Under the pieces are notes generated by a model that made no database searches, had not been told where the DNA came from, and saw only the letters and a program-made list of their open reading frames with translations. Shown here piece after piece: positions 38,044 through 50,224 of a stretch of 64,000 nucleotides of DNA; positions within the stretch are counted from its first letter, which is position 1, and each line of letters opens with the position of its first letter. A program made the translations under genes and the position numbers. The stretch lies in the NCBI RefSeq assembly GCF_029227915.1, contig NC_079877.1, positions 33,197,851-33,261,850 of the forward strand, in the 5' to 3' direction. This DNA is from Hydractinia symbiolongicarpus (lineage: Eukaryota > Cnidaria > Hydrozoa > Anthoathecata > Hydractiniidae).

Positions 38044-39260
38044 CACCACTAAAGCCCATGAGACTTGTAGTTTTCAAATTGTTTTCATTTTTGATGAGAC
38101 GCTTAATGAATGTGGTTTAATAGCCGGCAAACGAAAACCCGCGACTTCCTGTAAATCCCGGGCTGGGCCCGTATAGTCGAATGTATAAAAAGAAAGTACC
38201 CTGTGAGTAAACTCATTTCCAAAACGATTTTTTAAATTACCTTTTCACCACTAAAACGCATGAGACTTGTAGTTTTCAAAAATGTTTTCATTTCTGATGA
38301 GACGCTGAATAAAAGAAGTTTAATTGCCGGCAAACGAAAACCCGCCATTTCCCGTAAACCCCGGACACGGCCCGTATAGTCAAAAGTATACAAAGAAAGT
38401 ACCCAGGGAGTAAACTCATTTCCCGAACGATTTTTTAAATTATTATTTCAGCACTAAAGCTGATGAGACTTGTTGTTTTCAGAAATGTTTTCATTTTTGA
38501 TGAGACGCTTAATGAAAGTGGTTTAATCGCCGGCAAACGAAAACCCGCGATTTCCCGTAAGTCCCGGACTCGGCCCGTATAGTTAAAAGTATACAAAGAA
38601 AGTACCCAGGGAGTATACTCATTTCCCGAACGATTTTTTAAATTATTTTATCACCACTAAAACGCATGAGACTTGTAGTTTTCAAAAATGTTTTCATTCT
38701 TGATGAGACGCTGAATAAAAGAAGTTTAGTCGCCGGCAAACGAAAACCCGCGATTTCCCGTAAATCCCGGGCTTGGCCCGTATAGTCAAAAGTATACAAA
38801 GAAAGTACCCAGGGAGTAAACTCATTTCCTGAACGATTTTTTAAATTATTTTTTCACCACTAAAACGCGTGAGACTTGTAGTTTTCAAAAGTGTTTTCAA
38901 TTTTGATGAGACGCTGAATAAAAGAAGTTTAATCGCCCGCAAAAGAAAACCCGCGATTTCCCGTAAATCCCGGGCTTGGCCCGTATAGTTGAATGTATCT
39001 AAAGAAAGTACCCAGGGAGTAAACTGATTTCCCGAATGATTTTTTAAATTATTTTTTCACCACTAAAACGCATGAGACTTGTAGTTTTCAGAAATGTTTT
39101 CGTTTTTGATGAGACGCTGAATAAAAGGAGTTTAATCGCCGGCAAACGAAAACCTGCGATTTCCCGTAAATCCTGGACTCGGCCCGTATAGTTAAAAGTA
39201 TACAAAGAAAGTACCCAGGGAGTAAATTCATTTCACGAACGATTTTTTAAATTATTATTT
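38044..39260 (+). repeat. Partial HOR unit Y-Z-A-B-C-H, alpha-like (1217 bp)
   Basis: Six monomers in HOR order. Y has a private small rearrangement, TTTTCAAATTGTTTTC (about 38073), one base short. A has AAAGCTGATGAG and CTTGTTG. This is the last recognisable part of the ordered 8-monomer array. Confidence 0.83.
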
Positions 39261-40681
39261 CACCACTAAAACGCATGAGACTTGTAGTTTTCAAAAATGT
39301 TTTCATTCTTGATGAGACGCTGAATAAAAGAAGTTTAATTGCCGGCAAACGAAAACCCGCGATTTCCCGTAAATCCCGGGCTTGGCCCGTATAGTCAAAA
39401 GTATACCAAGAAAGTACCCAGGGAGTAAACTCATTTCACGAACGATTTTTTAAATTATTATTTCACCACTAAAACGCATGAGACTTGTAGTTTTCAGAAA
39501 TGTTTTCATTTTTGATGAGACGCTTAGTGAAAGTGGTTTAATCGCCGGCAAACTAAAACCCGCGATTTCCCGTAAGTCCCGGACTCGGCCCGTATAGTTA
39601 AAAGTATACAAAGAAAGTACCCAGGGAGTATACTCATTTCCCGAACGATTTTTTAAATTATTTTTTCAACACTAAAACGCATGAGACTTGTAGTTTTCAA
39701 AAATGTTTTCATTCTTGATGAGACGCTGAATAAAAGAAGTTTAGTCGCCGGCAAACGAAAACCCGCGATTTCCCGTAAATCCCGGGCTTGGCCCGTATAG
39801 TCAAAAGTATACAAAGAAAGTACCCAGGGAGTAAACTCATTTCCTGAACGATTTTTTAAATTATTTTTTCACCACTAAAACGCGTGAGACTTGTAGTTTT
39901 CAAAAGTGTTTTCATTTTTGATTAGACGCTGAATAAAAGAAGTTTAATCGCCCGCAAACGAAAACCCGCGATTTCCCGTAAATCCCGGGCTTGGCCCGTA
40001 TAGTTGAATGTATCTAAAGAAAGTACCCAGGGAGTAAACTGATTTCCCGAATGATTTTTTAAATTATTTTTTCACCACTAAAACGCATGAGACTTGTAGT
40101 TTTCAGAAATGTTTTCGTTTTTGATGAGACGCTGAATAAAAGGAGTTTAATCGCCGGCAAACGAAAACCTGCGATTTCCCGTAAATCCTGGACTCGGCCC
40201 GTATAGTTAAAAGTATACAAAGAAAGTACCCAGGGAGTAAACTCATTTCACGAACGATTTTTTAAATTATTATTTCACCACTAAAACGCATGAGACTTGT
40301 AGTTTTCAAAAATGTTTTCATTCTTGATGAGACGCTGAATAAAAGAAGTTTAATTGCCGGCAAACGAAAACCCGCGATTTCCCGTAAATCCCGGGCTTGG
40401 CCCGTATAGTCAAAAGTATACGAAGAAAGTACCCAGGGAGTAAACTCATTTCCCGAACGATTTTTTAAATTATTTTTTCACCACTAAAACGCGTGAGACT
40501 TGTAGTTTTCAAAAGTGTTTTCATTTTTGATGAGACGCTGAATAAAAGAAGTTTAATCGCCCGCAAACGAAAACCCGCGATTTCCCGTAAATCCTGCGCT
40601 TGGCCCGTATAGTTGAATGTATCTAAAGAAAGTACCCAGGGAGTAAACTGATTTCCCGAACGATTTTTTAAATTATTTTTT
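39261..40681 (+). repeat. Mixed block G-A-B-C-H-G-C (7 monomers)
   Basis: G is a new type joining ATTCTTGATGAG (B-like) to GCTGAATAAAAG, AATTGCCGGC and CCCGGGCTTGG. It occurs at 39261 and 40276. Several single-base private changes appear (CAACACTAAAA, GATTAGACG, GTATACCAAG), so this block is less homogeneous than the one upstream. Confidence 0.75.
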
Positions 40682-42102
40682 CACCACTAAAACGCATGAG
40701 ACTTGTAGTTTTCAGAAATTTTTTCATTTTTTATGAGACGCTTAATGAAAGTGGTTTAATCGCCGGCAAACGAAAACCCGCGATTTCCCGTAAATCCGGG
40801 GCTTGGCCCGTATAGTCGAATGTATACAAAGAAAGTACCCTGTGAGTAAACTCAATTCCAAAACAATTATTGAAATTATCTTTTCACCACTAAAACGCGT
40901 GAGACTTGTAGTTTTCAAAAGTGTTTTCATTTTTGATGAGACGCTGAATAAAAGAAGTTTAATCGCCCGCAAACGAAAACCCGCGATTTCCCGTAAATCC
41001 CGGGCTTGGCCCGTATAGTTGAATGTATCTAAAGAAAGTACCCAGGGAGTAAACTGATTTCCCGAATGATTTTTTAAATTATTTTTTCACCACTAAAACG
41101 CATGAGACTTGTAGTTTTCAGAAATGTTTTCGTTTTTGATGAGACGCTGAATAAAAGGAGTTTAATCGCCGGCAAACGAAAACCTGCGATTTCCCGTAAA
41201 TCCTGGACTCGGCCCGTATAGTTAAAAGTATACAAAGAAAGTACCCAGGGAGTAAACTCATTTCACGAACGATTTTTTAAATTATTATTTCACCACTAAA
41301 ACGCATGAGACTTGTAGTTTTCAAAAATGTTTTCATTCTTGATGAGACGCTGAATAAAAGAAGTTTAATTGCCGGCAAACGAAAACCCGCGATTTCCCGT
41401 AAATCCCGGGCTTGGCCCGTATAGTCAAAAGTATACGAAGAAAGTACCCAGGGAGTAAACTCATTTCCCGAACGATTTTTTAAATTATTTTTTCACCACT
41501 AAAACGCGTGAGACTTGTAGTTTTCAAAAGTGTTTTCATTTTTGATGAGACGCTGAATAAAAGAAGTTTAATCGCCCGCAAACGAAAACCCGCGATTTCC
41601 CGTAAATCCTGGGCTTGGCCCGTATAGTTGAATGTATCTAAAGAAAGTACCCAGGGAGTAAACTGATTTCCCGAACGATTTTTTAAATTATTTTTTCACC
41701 ACTAAAACGCATGAGACTTGTAGTTTTCAGAAATTTTTTCATTTTTTATGAGACGCTTAATGAAAGTGGTTTAATCGCCGGCAAACGAAAACCCGCGATT
41801 TCCCGTAAATCCGGGGCTTGACCCGTATAGTCGAATGTATACAAAGAAAGTACCCTGTGAGTAAACTCAATTCCAAAACAATTATTGAAATTATCTTTTC
41901 ACCACTAAAACGCGTGAGACTTGTAATTTTCAAAAGTGTTTTCATTTTTGATTAGACGCTGAATAAAAGAAGTTTAATCGCCCGCAAACGAAAACCCGCG
42001 ATTTCCCGTAAATCCCGGGCTTGGCCCGTATAGTTGAATGTATATAAAGAAAGTACCCTGTGAGTAAACTCATTTCCAAAACGATTATTGAAATTATCTT
42101 TT
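40682..42102 (+). repeat. Pentamer W-C-H-G-C (1015-bp period), 1.4 copies
   Basis: W with CAGAAATTTTTTC and a TTTTTTATGAG variant occurs at 40682 and 41697, exactly 1015 bp apart. The monomers between them match types C, H, G and C. The second copy has ACTTGTAATTTTC and GATTAGACG and ends in a monomer that switches to CCTGTGAG, leading into X at 42103. Confidence 0.78.
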
Positions 42103-44335
42103 CACCACTAAAACGCATGAGACTTGCAGTTATCAAAAATGTTTTCGTTTTTGATGAGACGCTGAATAAAAGGAGTTTAATGGCCGGCAAACGAAAACCT
42201 GCGATTTCCCGTAAATCCTGGATTTGGCCCGTATAGTCAAAAGTATACAAAGAAAGTACCCAGGGAGTAAACTCATTTCACGAACGATTTTTTAAATTAT
42301 TATTTCACCACTAAAGCCCATGAGACTTGTAGTTTTCAGAAATGTTTTCATTTTTGATGAGACGCTTAATGAATGTGGTTTAATAGCCGGCAAACGAAAA
42401 CCCGCGATTTCCTGTAAATCCCGGGCTGGGCCCGTATAGTCGAATGTATAAAAAGAAAGGACCCTGTGAGTAAACTCATTTCCAAAACGATTTTATAAAT
42501 TACCTTTTCACCACTAAAACGCATGAGACTTGTAGTTTTCAAAAGTGTTTTCATTTTTGATGAGACGCTGATTAAAAGAAGTTTAATCGCCCGCAAACGA
42601 AAACCCGCGATTTCCCGTAAATCCCGGGCTTGGCCCGTATAGTTGAATGTATATAAAGAAGGTACCCAGGAAGTAAACTGATTTTCCGAACGATTTTTTA
42701 AATTATTTTTTCACCACTAAAACGCATGAGACTTGTAGTTTTCAGAACTGTTTTCATTTTTGATGAGACGCTTAATGAAAGTGGTTTAATCGCCGGCAAA
42801 CGAAAACCCGCGATTTCCCGTAAATCCGGGGCTTGGCCCGTATAGTCGAATGTATACAAAGAAAGTACCCTGTGAGTAAACTCAATTCCAAAACAATTAT
42901 TGAAATTATCTTTTCACCACTAAAACGCGTGAGACTTGTAGTTTTCAAAAGTGTTTTCATTTTTGATGAGACGCTGAATAAAAGAAGTTTAATCGCCCGC
43001 AAACGAAAACCCGCAATTTCCCGTAAATCCCGGGCTTGGCCCGTATAGTTGAATGTATATAAAGAAGGTACCCAGGAAGTAAACTGATTTTCCGAACGAT
43101 TTTTTAAATTATTTTTTCACCACTAAAACGCATGAGACTTGTAGTTTTCAGAACTGTTTTCATTTTTGATGAGACGCTGATTAAAAGAAGTTTAATCGCC
43201 CGCAAACGAAAACCCGCGATTTCCCGTAAATCCCGGGCTTGGCCCGTATAGTTGAATGTATATAAAGAAGGTACCCAGGAAGTAAACTGATTTTCCGAAC
43301 GATTTTTTAAATTATTTTTTCACCACTAAAACGCATGAGACTTGTAGTTTTCAGAAATGTTTTCATTTTTGATGAGACGCTTAATGAAAGTAGTTTAATC
43401 GCCGGCAAACGAAAACCCGCGATTTCCCGTAAATCCGGGGCTTGGCCCGTATAGTCGAATGTATACAAAGAAAGTACCCTGTGAGTAAACTCATTTCCAA
43501 AACGATTATTGAAATTATCTTTTCACCACTAAAACGCATGAGACTTGCAGTTATCAAAAATGTTTTCGTTTTTGATGAGACGCTGAATAAAAGGAGTTTA
43601 ATGGCCGGCAAACGAAAACCTGCGATTTCCCGTAAATCCTGGACTCGGCCCGTATAGTCAAAAGTATACAAAGAAAGTACCCAGGGAGTAAACTCATTTC
43701 ACGAACGATTTTTTAAATTATTATTTCACCACTAAAGCCCATGAGACTTGTAGTTTTAAGAAATATTTTCATTTTTGATGAGACGCTTAATGAATGTGGT
43801 TTAATAGCCGGCAAACGAAAACCCGCGATTTCCTGTAAATCCCGGGCTGGGCCCGTATAGTCGAATGTATAAAAAGAAAGGACCCTGTGAGTAAACTCAT
43901 TTCCAAAACGATTTTATAAATTACCTTTTCACCACTAAAACGCATGAGACTTGTAGTTTTCAAAAGTGTTTTCATTTTTGATGAGACGCTGATTAAAAGA
44001 AGTTTAATCGCCCGCAAACGAAAACCCGCGATTTCCCGTAAATCCCGGGCTTGGCCCGTATAGTTGAATGTATATAAAGAAGGTACCCAGGAAGTAAACT
44101 GATTTTCCGAACGATTTTTTAAATTATTTTTTTACCACTAAAACGCATGAGACTTGTAGTTTTCAGAACTGTTTTCATTTTTGATGAGACGCTTAATGAA
44201 AGTGGTTTAATCGCCGGCAAACGAAAACCCGCGATTTCCCGTAAATCCGGGGCTTGGCCCGTATAGTCGAATGTATACAAAGAAAGTACCCTGTGAGTAA
44301 ACTCATTTCCAAAACGATTATTGAAATTATCTTTT
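42103..44335 (+). repeat. Heptamer repeat (1421-bp period), about 1.6 copies
   Basis: X with TTGCAGTTATC and TTTTCGTTTTTG is at 42103 and 43524, 1421 bp apart. Y (AATAGCCGGC), a CAAAAGTG/GCTGATTAAAAG monomer and W with CAGAACTG follow each X in the same order. Copy 2 stops after four monomers. Differences include TGGATTTGG against TGGACTCGG and TTTTCAGAAATG against TTTTAAGAAATA. Confidence 0.78.
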
Positions 44336-47300
44336 CACCACTAAAACGCATGAGACTTGCAGTTATCAAAAATGTTTTCATTTTTGATGAGACGCTAAAT
44401 AAAAGAAGTTTAATCGCCGGCAAACGAAAACCTGCAATTTCCCGTAAATCCCGGGCTTGGTCCGTATAGTTGAATGTATATAAAGAAAGTACCCAGGGAG
44501 TAAACTGATTTCCCGAACGATTTTTTAAATTATTTTTTCACCACTAAAACGCGTGAGACTTGTAGTTTTCAAAAGTGTTTTCATTTTTGATGAGACGCTG
44601 AATAAAAGAAGTTTAATCGCCTGCAAACGAAAACCCGCGATTTCCCGTAAATCCCGGGCTTGGCCCGTATAGTCAAAAGTATACAAAGAAAGTACCCAGG
44701 GAGTAAACTCATTTCCCGAACGATTTTTTAAATTATTTTTTCACCACTAAAGCCCATGAGACTTGTAGTTTTCAGAAATGTTTTCATTTTTGATGAGACG
44801 CTTAATGAATGTTGTTTAATAGCCGGCAAACAAAAACCCGCGATTTCCTGTAAATCCCGGGCTGGGCCCGTATAGTCGAATGTATAAAAAGAAAGTACCC
44901 TGTGAGTAAACTCATATCCAAAACGATTTTATAAATTACCTTTTCACCACTAAAACGCATGAGACTTGTAGTTTTCAAAAATGTTTTCATTTTTGATGAG
45001 ACGCTGAATAAAAGAAGTTTAATCGCCGGCAAACGAAAACCCGCGATTTCCCGTAAATCCCGGGCTTGGCCCGTATTGTCAAAAGTATACAAAGAAAGTA
45101 CCCAGGGAGTAAACTCATTTCCCGAACGATTTTTTAAATTATTTTTCACCACTAAAACGCGTGAGACTTGTAGTTTTCAAAAGTGTTTTCATTTTTGATG
45201 AGACGCTGAATAAAAGAAGTTTAATCGCCGGCAAACGAAAACCCGCGATTTCCCGTAAATCCCGGGCTTGGCCCGTATAGTCAAAAGTATACAAAGAAAG
45301 TACCCAGGGAGTAAACTCATTTCCCGAACGATTTTTTAAATTATTTTTTCACCACTAAAGCCCATGAGACTTGTAGTTTTCAAAAATGTTTTCGTTTTTG
45401 ATGAGACGCTGAATAAAAGAAGTTTAATCGCCGGCAAACGAAAACCCGCGATTTCCCGTAAATCCCGGGCTTGGCCCGTATAGTCAAAAGTATACAAAGA
45501 AAGTACCCAGGGAGTAAACTCATTTCCCGAACGATTTTTTAAATTATTTTTTCACCACTAAAACGCGTGAGACTTGTAGTTTTCAAAAGTGTTTTCATTT
45601 TTGATGAGACGCTGAATAAAAAAAGTTTAATCGCCCGCAAACGAAAACCCGCGATTTCCCGTAAATCCTGGGCTTGGCCCGTATAGTTGAATGTATATAA
45701 AGAAAGTACCCAGGGAGTAAACTGATTTCCCGAACGATTTTTTAAATTATTTTTTCACCACTAAAACGCATGAGACTTGTAGTTTTCAGAACTGTTTTTA
45801 TTTTTGATGAGACGCTTAATGAAGGTGGTTTAATCGCCGGCAAACGAAAACCCGCGAGTTCCCGTATATCCGGGGCTTGGCCCGTATAGTCGAATGTATA
45901 CAAAGAAAGTAGCCTGTGAGTAAACTCATTTCCAAAACGATTATTGAAATTATCTTTTCACCATTAAAACGCATGAGACTTGCAGTTATCAAAAATGTTT
46001 TCATTTTTGATGAGACGCTGAATAAAAGAAGTTTAATCGCCGGCAAACGAAAACCTGCGATTTCCCGTAAATCCTGGACTCGGCCCGTATAGTTAAAAGT
46101 ATACAAAGAAAGTACCCAGGGAGTAAACTCATTTCACGAACGATTTTTTAAATTATTATTTCACAACTAAAACGCATGAGACTTGTAGTTTTCAAAAATG
46201 TTTTCATTCTTGATGAGACGCTGAATAAAAGAAGTTTAATTGCCGGCAAACGAAAACCCGCGATTTCCCGTAAATCCCGGGCTTGGCCCGTATAGTCAAA
46301 AGTATACGAAGAAAGTACCCAGGGAGTAAACTCATTTCCCGAACGATTTTTTAAATTATTTTTTCACCACTAAAACGCGTGAGACTTGTAGTTTTCAAAA
46401 GTGTTTTCATTTTTGATGAGACGCTGAATAAAAGAAGTTTCATCGCCCGCAAACGAAAACCCGCGATTTCCCGTAAATCCTGGGCTTGGCCCGTATAGTT
46501 GAATGTATCTAAAGAAAGTACCCAGGGAGTAAACTGATTTCCCGAACGATTTTTTTAAAATTATTTTTTCACCACTAAAACGCATGAGACTTGTAGTTTT
46601 CAGAAATGTTTTCATTTTTGATGAGACGCTTAATGAAAGTGGTTTAATCGCCGGCAAACGAAAACCCGCGATTTCCTGTAAATCCCGGGCTGGGCCCGTA
46701 TAGTCGAATGTATAAAAAGAAAGGACCCTGTGAGTAAACTCATTTCCAAAACGATTTTATAAATTATTTTTTCACCACTAAAACGCATGAGACTTGCAAT
46801 TATCAAAAATGTTTTCATTTTTGATGAGACGCTGAATAAAAGAAGTTTAATCGCCGGCAAACGAAAACCTGCAATTTCCCGTAAATCCCGGGCTTGGCCC
46901 ATATAGTTGAATGTATATAAAGAAGGTACCCAGGGAGTAAACTGATTTTTCGAACGATTTTTTAAATTATTTTTTCACCACTAAAACGTGTGAGACTTGT
47001 AGTTTTCAAAAGTGTTTTCATTTTTGATGAGACGCTGAATAAAAGAAGTTTAATCGCCGGCAAACGAAAACCCGCGATTTCCCGTAAATCCCGGGCTTGG
47101 CCCGTATAGTCAAAAGTATACAAAGAAAGTACCCAGGGAGTAAACTCATTTCCCGAACGATTTTTTAAATTATTTTTTCACCACTAAAGCCCATGAGACT
47201 TGTAGTTTTTAGAAATGTTTTCATTTTTGATGAGACGCTTAATGAATGTGGTTTAATAGCCGGCAAACAAAAACCCGCGATTTCCTGTAAATCCCGAGCT

Positions 47301-47411
47301 GGGCCCGTATAGTCGAATGTATAAAAAGAAAGTACCCTGTGAGTAAACTCATATCCAAAACGATTTTATAAATTACCTTTTCACCACTAAAACGCATGAG
47401 ACTTGTAGTTT

Positions 47412-47433
47412 TCAAAAATGTTTTCATTTTTGA
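47412..47433 (+). other. Monomer dyad: 9-bp perfect stem with TTTT loop
   Basis: TCAAAAATG, loop TTTT, then CATTTTTGA is a perfect inverted repeat. It recurs in every monomer with this consensus. Common variants put a single change in the stem: CAGAAATG, CAAAAGTG or CGTTTTTG leave a G:T pair on this strand (G:U in a plus-strand transcript), while ATTCTTG, TTTCTGATG and CAGAACTG break a pair. A role as cruciform or RNA hairpin is only an inference. Confidence 0.85.
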
Positions 47434-47461
47434 TGAGACGCTGAATAAAAGAAGTTTAATC

Positions 47462-47510
47462 GCCGGCAAACGAAAACCCGCGATTTCCCGTAAATCCCGG
47501 GCTTGGCCCG
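47462..47510 (+). other. GC-rich monomer core with short symmetries
   Basis: Contains the palindrome GCCGGC (47462-47467) and the inverted repeat CGGGC, TTG, GCCCG (47498-47510). Most CpGs of the monomer lie here. C-type monomers change GCCGGC to GCCCGC, and many W, X and Z monomers change the right-hand symmetry (CCGGGGCTTGG, CCTGGACTCGG, CCGGACACGG). The core is therefore the main source of subtype markers. No known protein-binding site was recognised. Confidence 0.7.
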
Positions 47511-47565
47511 TATAGTCAAAAGTATACAAAGAAAGTACCCAGGGAGTAAACTCATTTCCCGAACG

Positions 47566-47584
47566 ATTTTTTAAATTATTTTTT
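47566..47584 (+). other. 19-bp pure A/T linker between monomers
   Basis: Two runs of six T flank AAATTA. This segment is the part lost in S-type monomers and is one of the most length-variable parts of the monomer (for example TTATATT, TTAATTTATTAATT and AAAGTATC variants). Together with the dyad it makes roughly one third of the monomer strongly A/T-rich. Nucleosome positioning by this tract is plausible but not shown. Confidence 0.75.
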
Positions 47585-50224
47585 CACCACTAAAACGCGT
47601 GAGACTTGTAGTTTTCAAAAGTGTTTTCATTTTTGATGAGACGCTGAATAAAAGAAGTTTACTCGCCCGCAAACGAAAACCCGCGATTTCCCGTAAATCC
47701 CGGGCTTCGCCCGTATAGTTGAATGTATATAAAGAAAGTACCCAGGGAGTAAACTGATTTCCCGAACGATTTTTTAAATTATTTTTTCACCACTAAAACG
47801 CATGAGACTTGTAGTTTTCAGAACTGTTTTCATTTTTGATGAGACGCTTAATGAAGGTGGTTTAATCGCCGGCAAACGAAAACCCGCGAGTTCCCGTAAA
47901 TCCGGGGCTTGGCCCGTATAGTCGAATGTATACAAAGAAAGTACCCTGTGAGTAAACTCATTTCCAAAACGATTATTGAAATTATCTTTTCACCATTAAA
48001 ACGCATGAGACTTGCAGTTATCAAAAATGTTTTCATTTTTGATGAGACGCTGAATAAAAGAAGTTTAATCGCCGGCAAACGAAAACCTGCGATTTCCCGT
48101 AAATCCCGGGCTTGGCCCGTATAGTTGAATGTATATAAAGAAAGTACCCAGGGAGTAAACTGATTTCCCGAACGATTTTTTAAATTATTTTTTCACCACT
48201 AAAACGCGTGAGACTTGTAGTTTTCAAAAGTGTTTTCATTTTTGATGAGACGCTGAATAAAAGAAGTTTAATCGCCCGCAAACAAAAACCTGCGATTTCC
48301 CGTAAATCCCGGACTTGGCCCGTATAGTTGAATGTATATAAAGAAAGTACCCAGGGAGTAAACTGATTTCCCGAACGATTTTTTAAATTTTTTTTTCACC
48401 ACTAAAACGCATGAGACTTGTAGTTTTCAGAAATATTTTCATTTTTGATGAGACGCTTAATGAAAGTGGTTTAATCGCCGGCAAACGAAAACCCGCGATT
48501 TCCCGTAAATCCGGGACTTGGCCCGTATAGTCGAATGTATACAAAGAAAGTAACCTGTGAGTAAACTCATTTCCAAAACGATTATTGAAATTATCTTTTC
48601 ACCACTAAAACGCATGAGACTTGCAGTTATCAAAAATGTTTTCATTTTTGATAAGACGCTGAATAAAAGAAGTTTAATCGCCGGCAAACGAAAACCTGCG
48701 ATTTCCCGTAAATCCTGGACTCAGCCCGTATAGTCAAAAGTATACAAAGAAAGTACCCAGGGAGTAAACTCATTTCACGAACGATTTTTTAAATTATTAT
48801 TTCACCACTAAAGCCCATGAAACTTTTAGTTTTCAGAAATGTTTTCATTTTTGATGAGACGCTTAATGAATGTGGTTTAATAGCCGGCAAACGAAAACCC
48901 GCGATTTCCCGTAAATCCGGGGCTTGGCCCGTATAGTCGAATGTATACAAAGAAAGTACCCTGTGAGTAAACTCATTTCCAAAACGATTATTGAAATTAT
49001 CTTTTCACCACTAAAACGCATGAGACTTGCAGTTATCAAAAATGTTTTCATTTTTGATGAGACGCTGAATAAAAGAAGTTTAATCGCCGGCAAACGAAAA
49101 CCTGCGATTTCCCGTAAATCCTGGACTCGGCGCGTATAGTTGAATGTATATAAAGAAAGTACCCAGGGAGTAAACTGATTTCCCGAACGATTTTTTAAAT
49201 TATTTTTTCACCACTAAAACGCATGAGACTTGTAGTTTTCAGAAATGTTTTTATTTTTGATGAGACGCTTAATGAAAGTGGTTTAATCACCGGCAAACGA
49301 AAACCCGCGATTTCCCGTAAATCCGGGGCTTGGCCCGTATAGTCAAAAGTATACAAAGAAAGTGCCCAGGGAGTAAACTCATTTCACGAACGATTTGTTA
49401 AATTATTATTTCACCACTAAAGCCCATGAGACTTGTAGTTTTCAGAAATGTTTTCATTTTTGATGAGACGCTTAATTAATGTGGTTTAATAGCCGGCAAA
49501 CGAAAACCCGCGATTTCCTGTAAATACCGGGCTGGGCCCGTATAGTCGAATGTATAAAAAGAAAGTACCCTGTGAGTAAACTCATTTCCAAAACGATTTT
49601 ATAAATTACCTTTTCACCACTAAAACGCATGAGAATTGTAGTTTTCAAAAATGTTTTCATATTTGATGAGACGCTGAATAAAAGAAGTTTATTCGCCGGC
49701 AAACGAAAACCCGCGATTTCCCGTAAATCCCGGGCTTGGCCCGTATAGTTGAATGTATATAAAGAAAGTACCCAGGGAGTAAACTGATTTCCCGAACGAT
49801 TTTATCAAATTATTTTTTCACCACTAAAACGCATGAGACTTGTAGTTTTTAGAAATGTTTTCATTTTTGATGAGACGCTTAATAAAAGTGGTTTAATCGC
49901 CGGCAAACGAAAACCCGCGATTTCCCGTAAATCCGGGGCTTGACCCGTATAGTCGAATGTATGCAAAGAAAGTACCCTGTGAGTAAACTAATTTCCAAAA
50001 CGATTATTGAAATTATCTTTTCACCACTAAAACGCATGAGACTTGCAGTTATCAAAAATGTTTTCATTTTTGATGAGACGCTGAATAAAAGAAGTTTAAT
50101 CGCCGGCAAACGAAAACCTGCGATTTCCCGTAAATCCCGGGCTTGGCCCGTATAGTTGAATGTATATAAAGAAAGTACCCAGGGAGTAAACTGATTTCCC
50201 GAACGATTTTTCAAATTATTTTTT

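Larger units (their letters stand above)
47382..47584 (+). repeat. Reference consensus monomer (203 bp)
   Basis: This copy carries the majority base at every position I compared and is exactly 203 bp to the next anchor at 47585. In order it holds CACCACTAAAACGCATGAG, a T-rich dyad, GACGCTGAATAAAAGAAG, the GC-rich core (GCCGGC, CCCGCG, TTTCCCG, CCCGGGCTTGGCCCG), the palindrome GTATAC, ACCCAGGGAG, ATTTCCCGAACG and a 19-bp pure A/T linker. By hand count 77 of 203 bases are G or C and there are 12 CpGs. The motif ATTTCCCG occurs twice, 71 bp apart. Because 203 is not a multiple of 3, reading frame shifts at each monomer, which argues against coding function. Confidence 0.95.
44336..50224 (+). repeat. 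Irregularly ordered monomers (about 29), weak long-range order
   Basis: W-X pairs, Y, C and consensus monomers follow each other without a stable unit. A partial match at 2032-bp offset links 45.76-46.1 kb with 47.79-48.1 kb (CAGAACTG, GAAGGTGG, GCGAGTTCCCG, CACCATTAAAACG). Near 46550 the linker has two extra bases. Single-base private changes are more frequent here than in 17-39 kb. Apart from satellite sequence I see nothing in this stretch. Confidence 0.75.

Noticed and set aside
47412-47433. Rho-independent-type terminator or Pol III termination signal
   Set aside because: The stem is A/T-rich with the T-run in the loop, there is no upstream gene, and no A-box/B-box pair was found. T-runs are simply part of the monomer.
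47382-47584. CENP-B box (core TTCG-N4-A-N2-CGGG)
   Set aside because: The reverse strand has TTTCGTTTGCCGGCGAT, matching the first half only. The central A and the CGGG are missing, and TTCGGGAAATGAG fails too.
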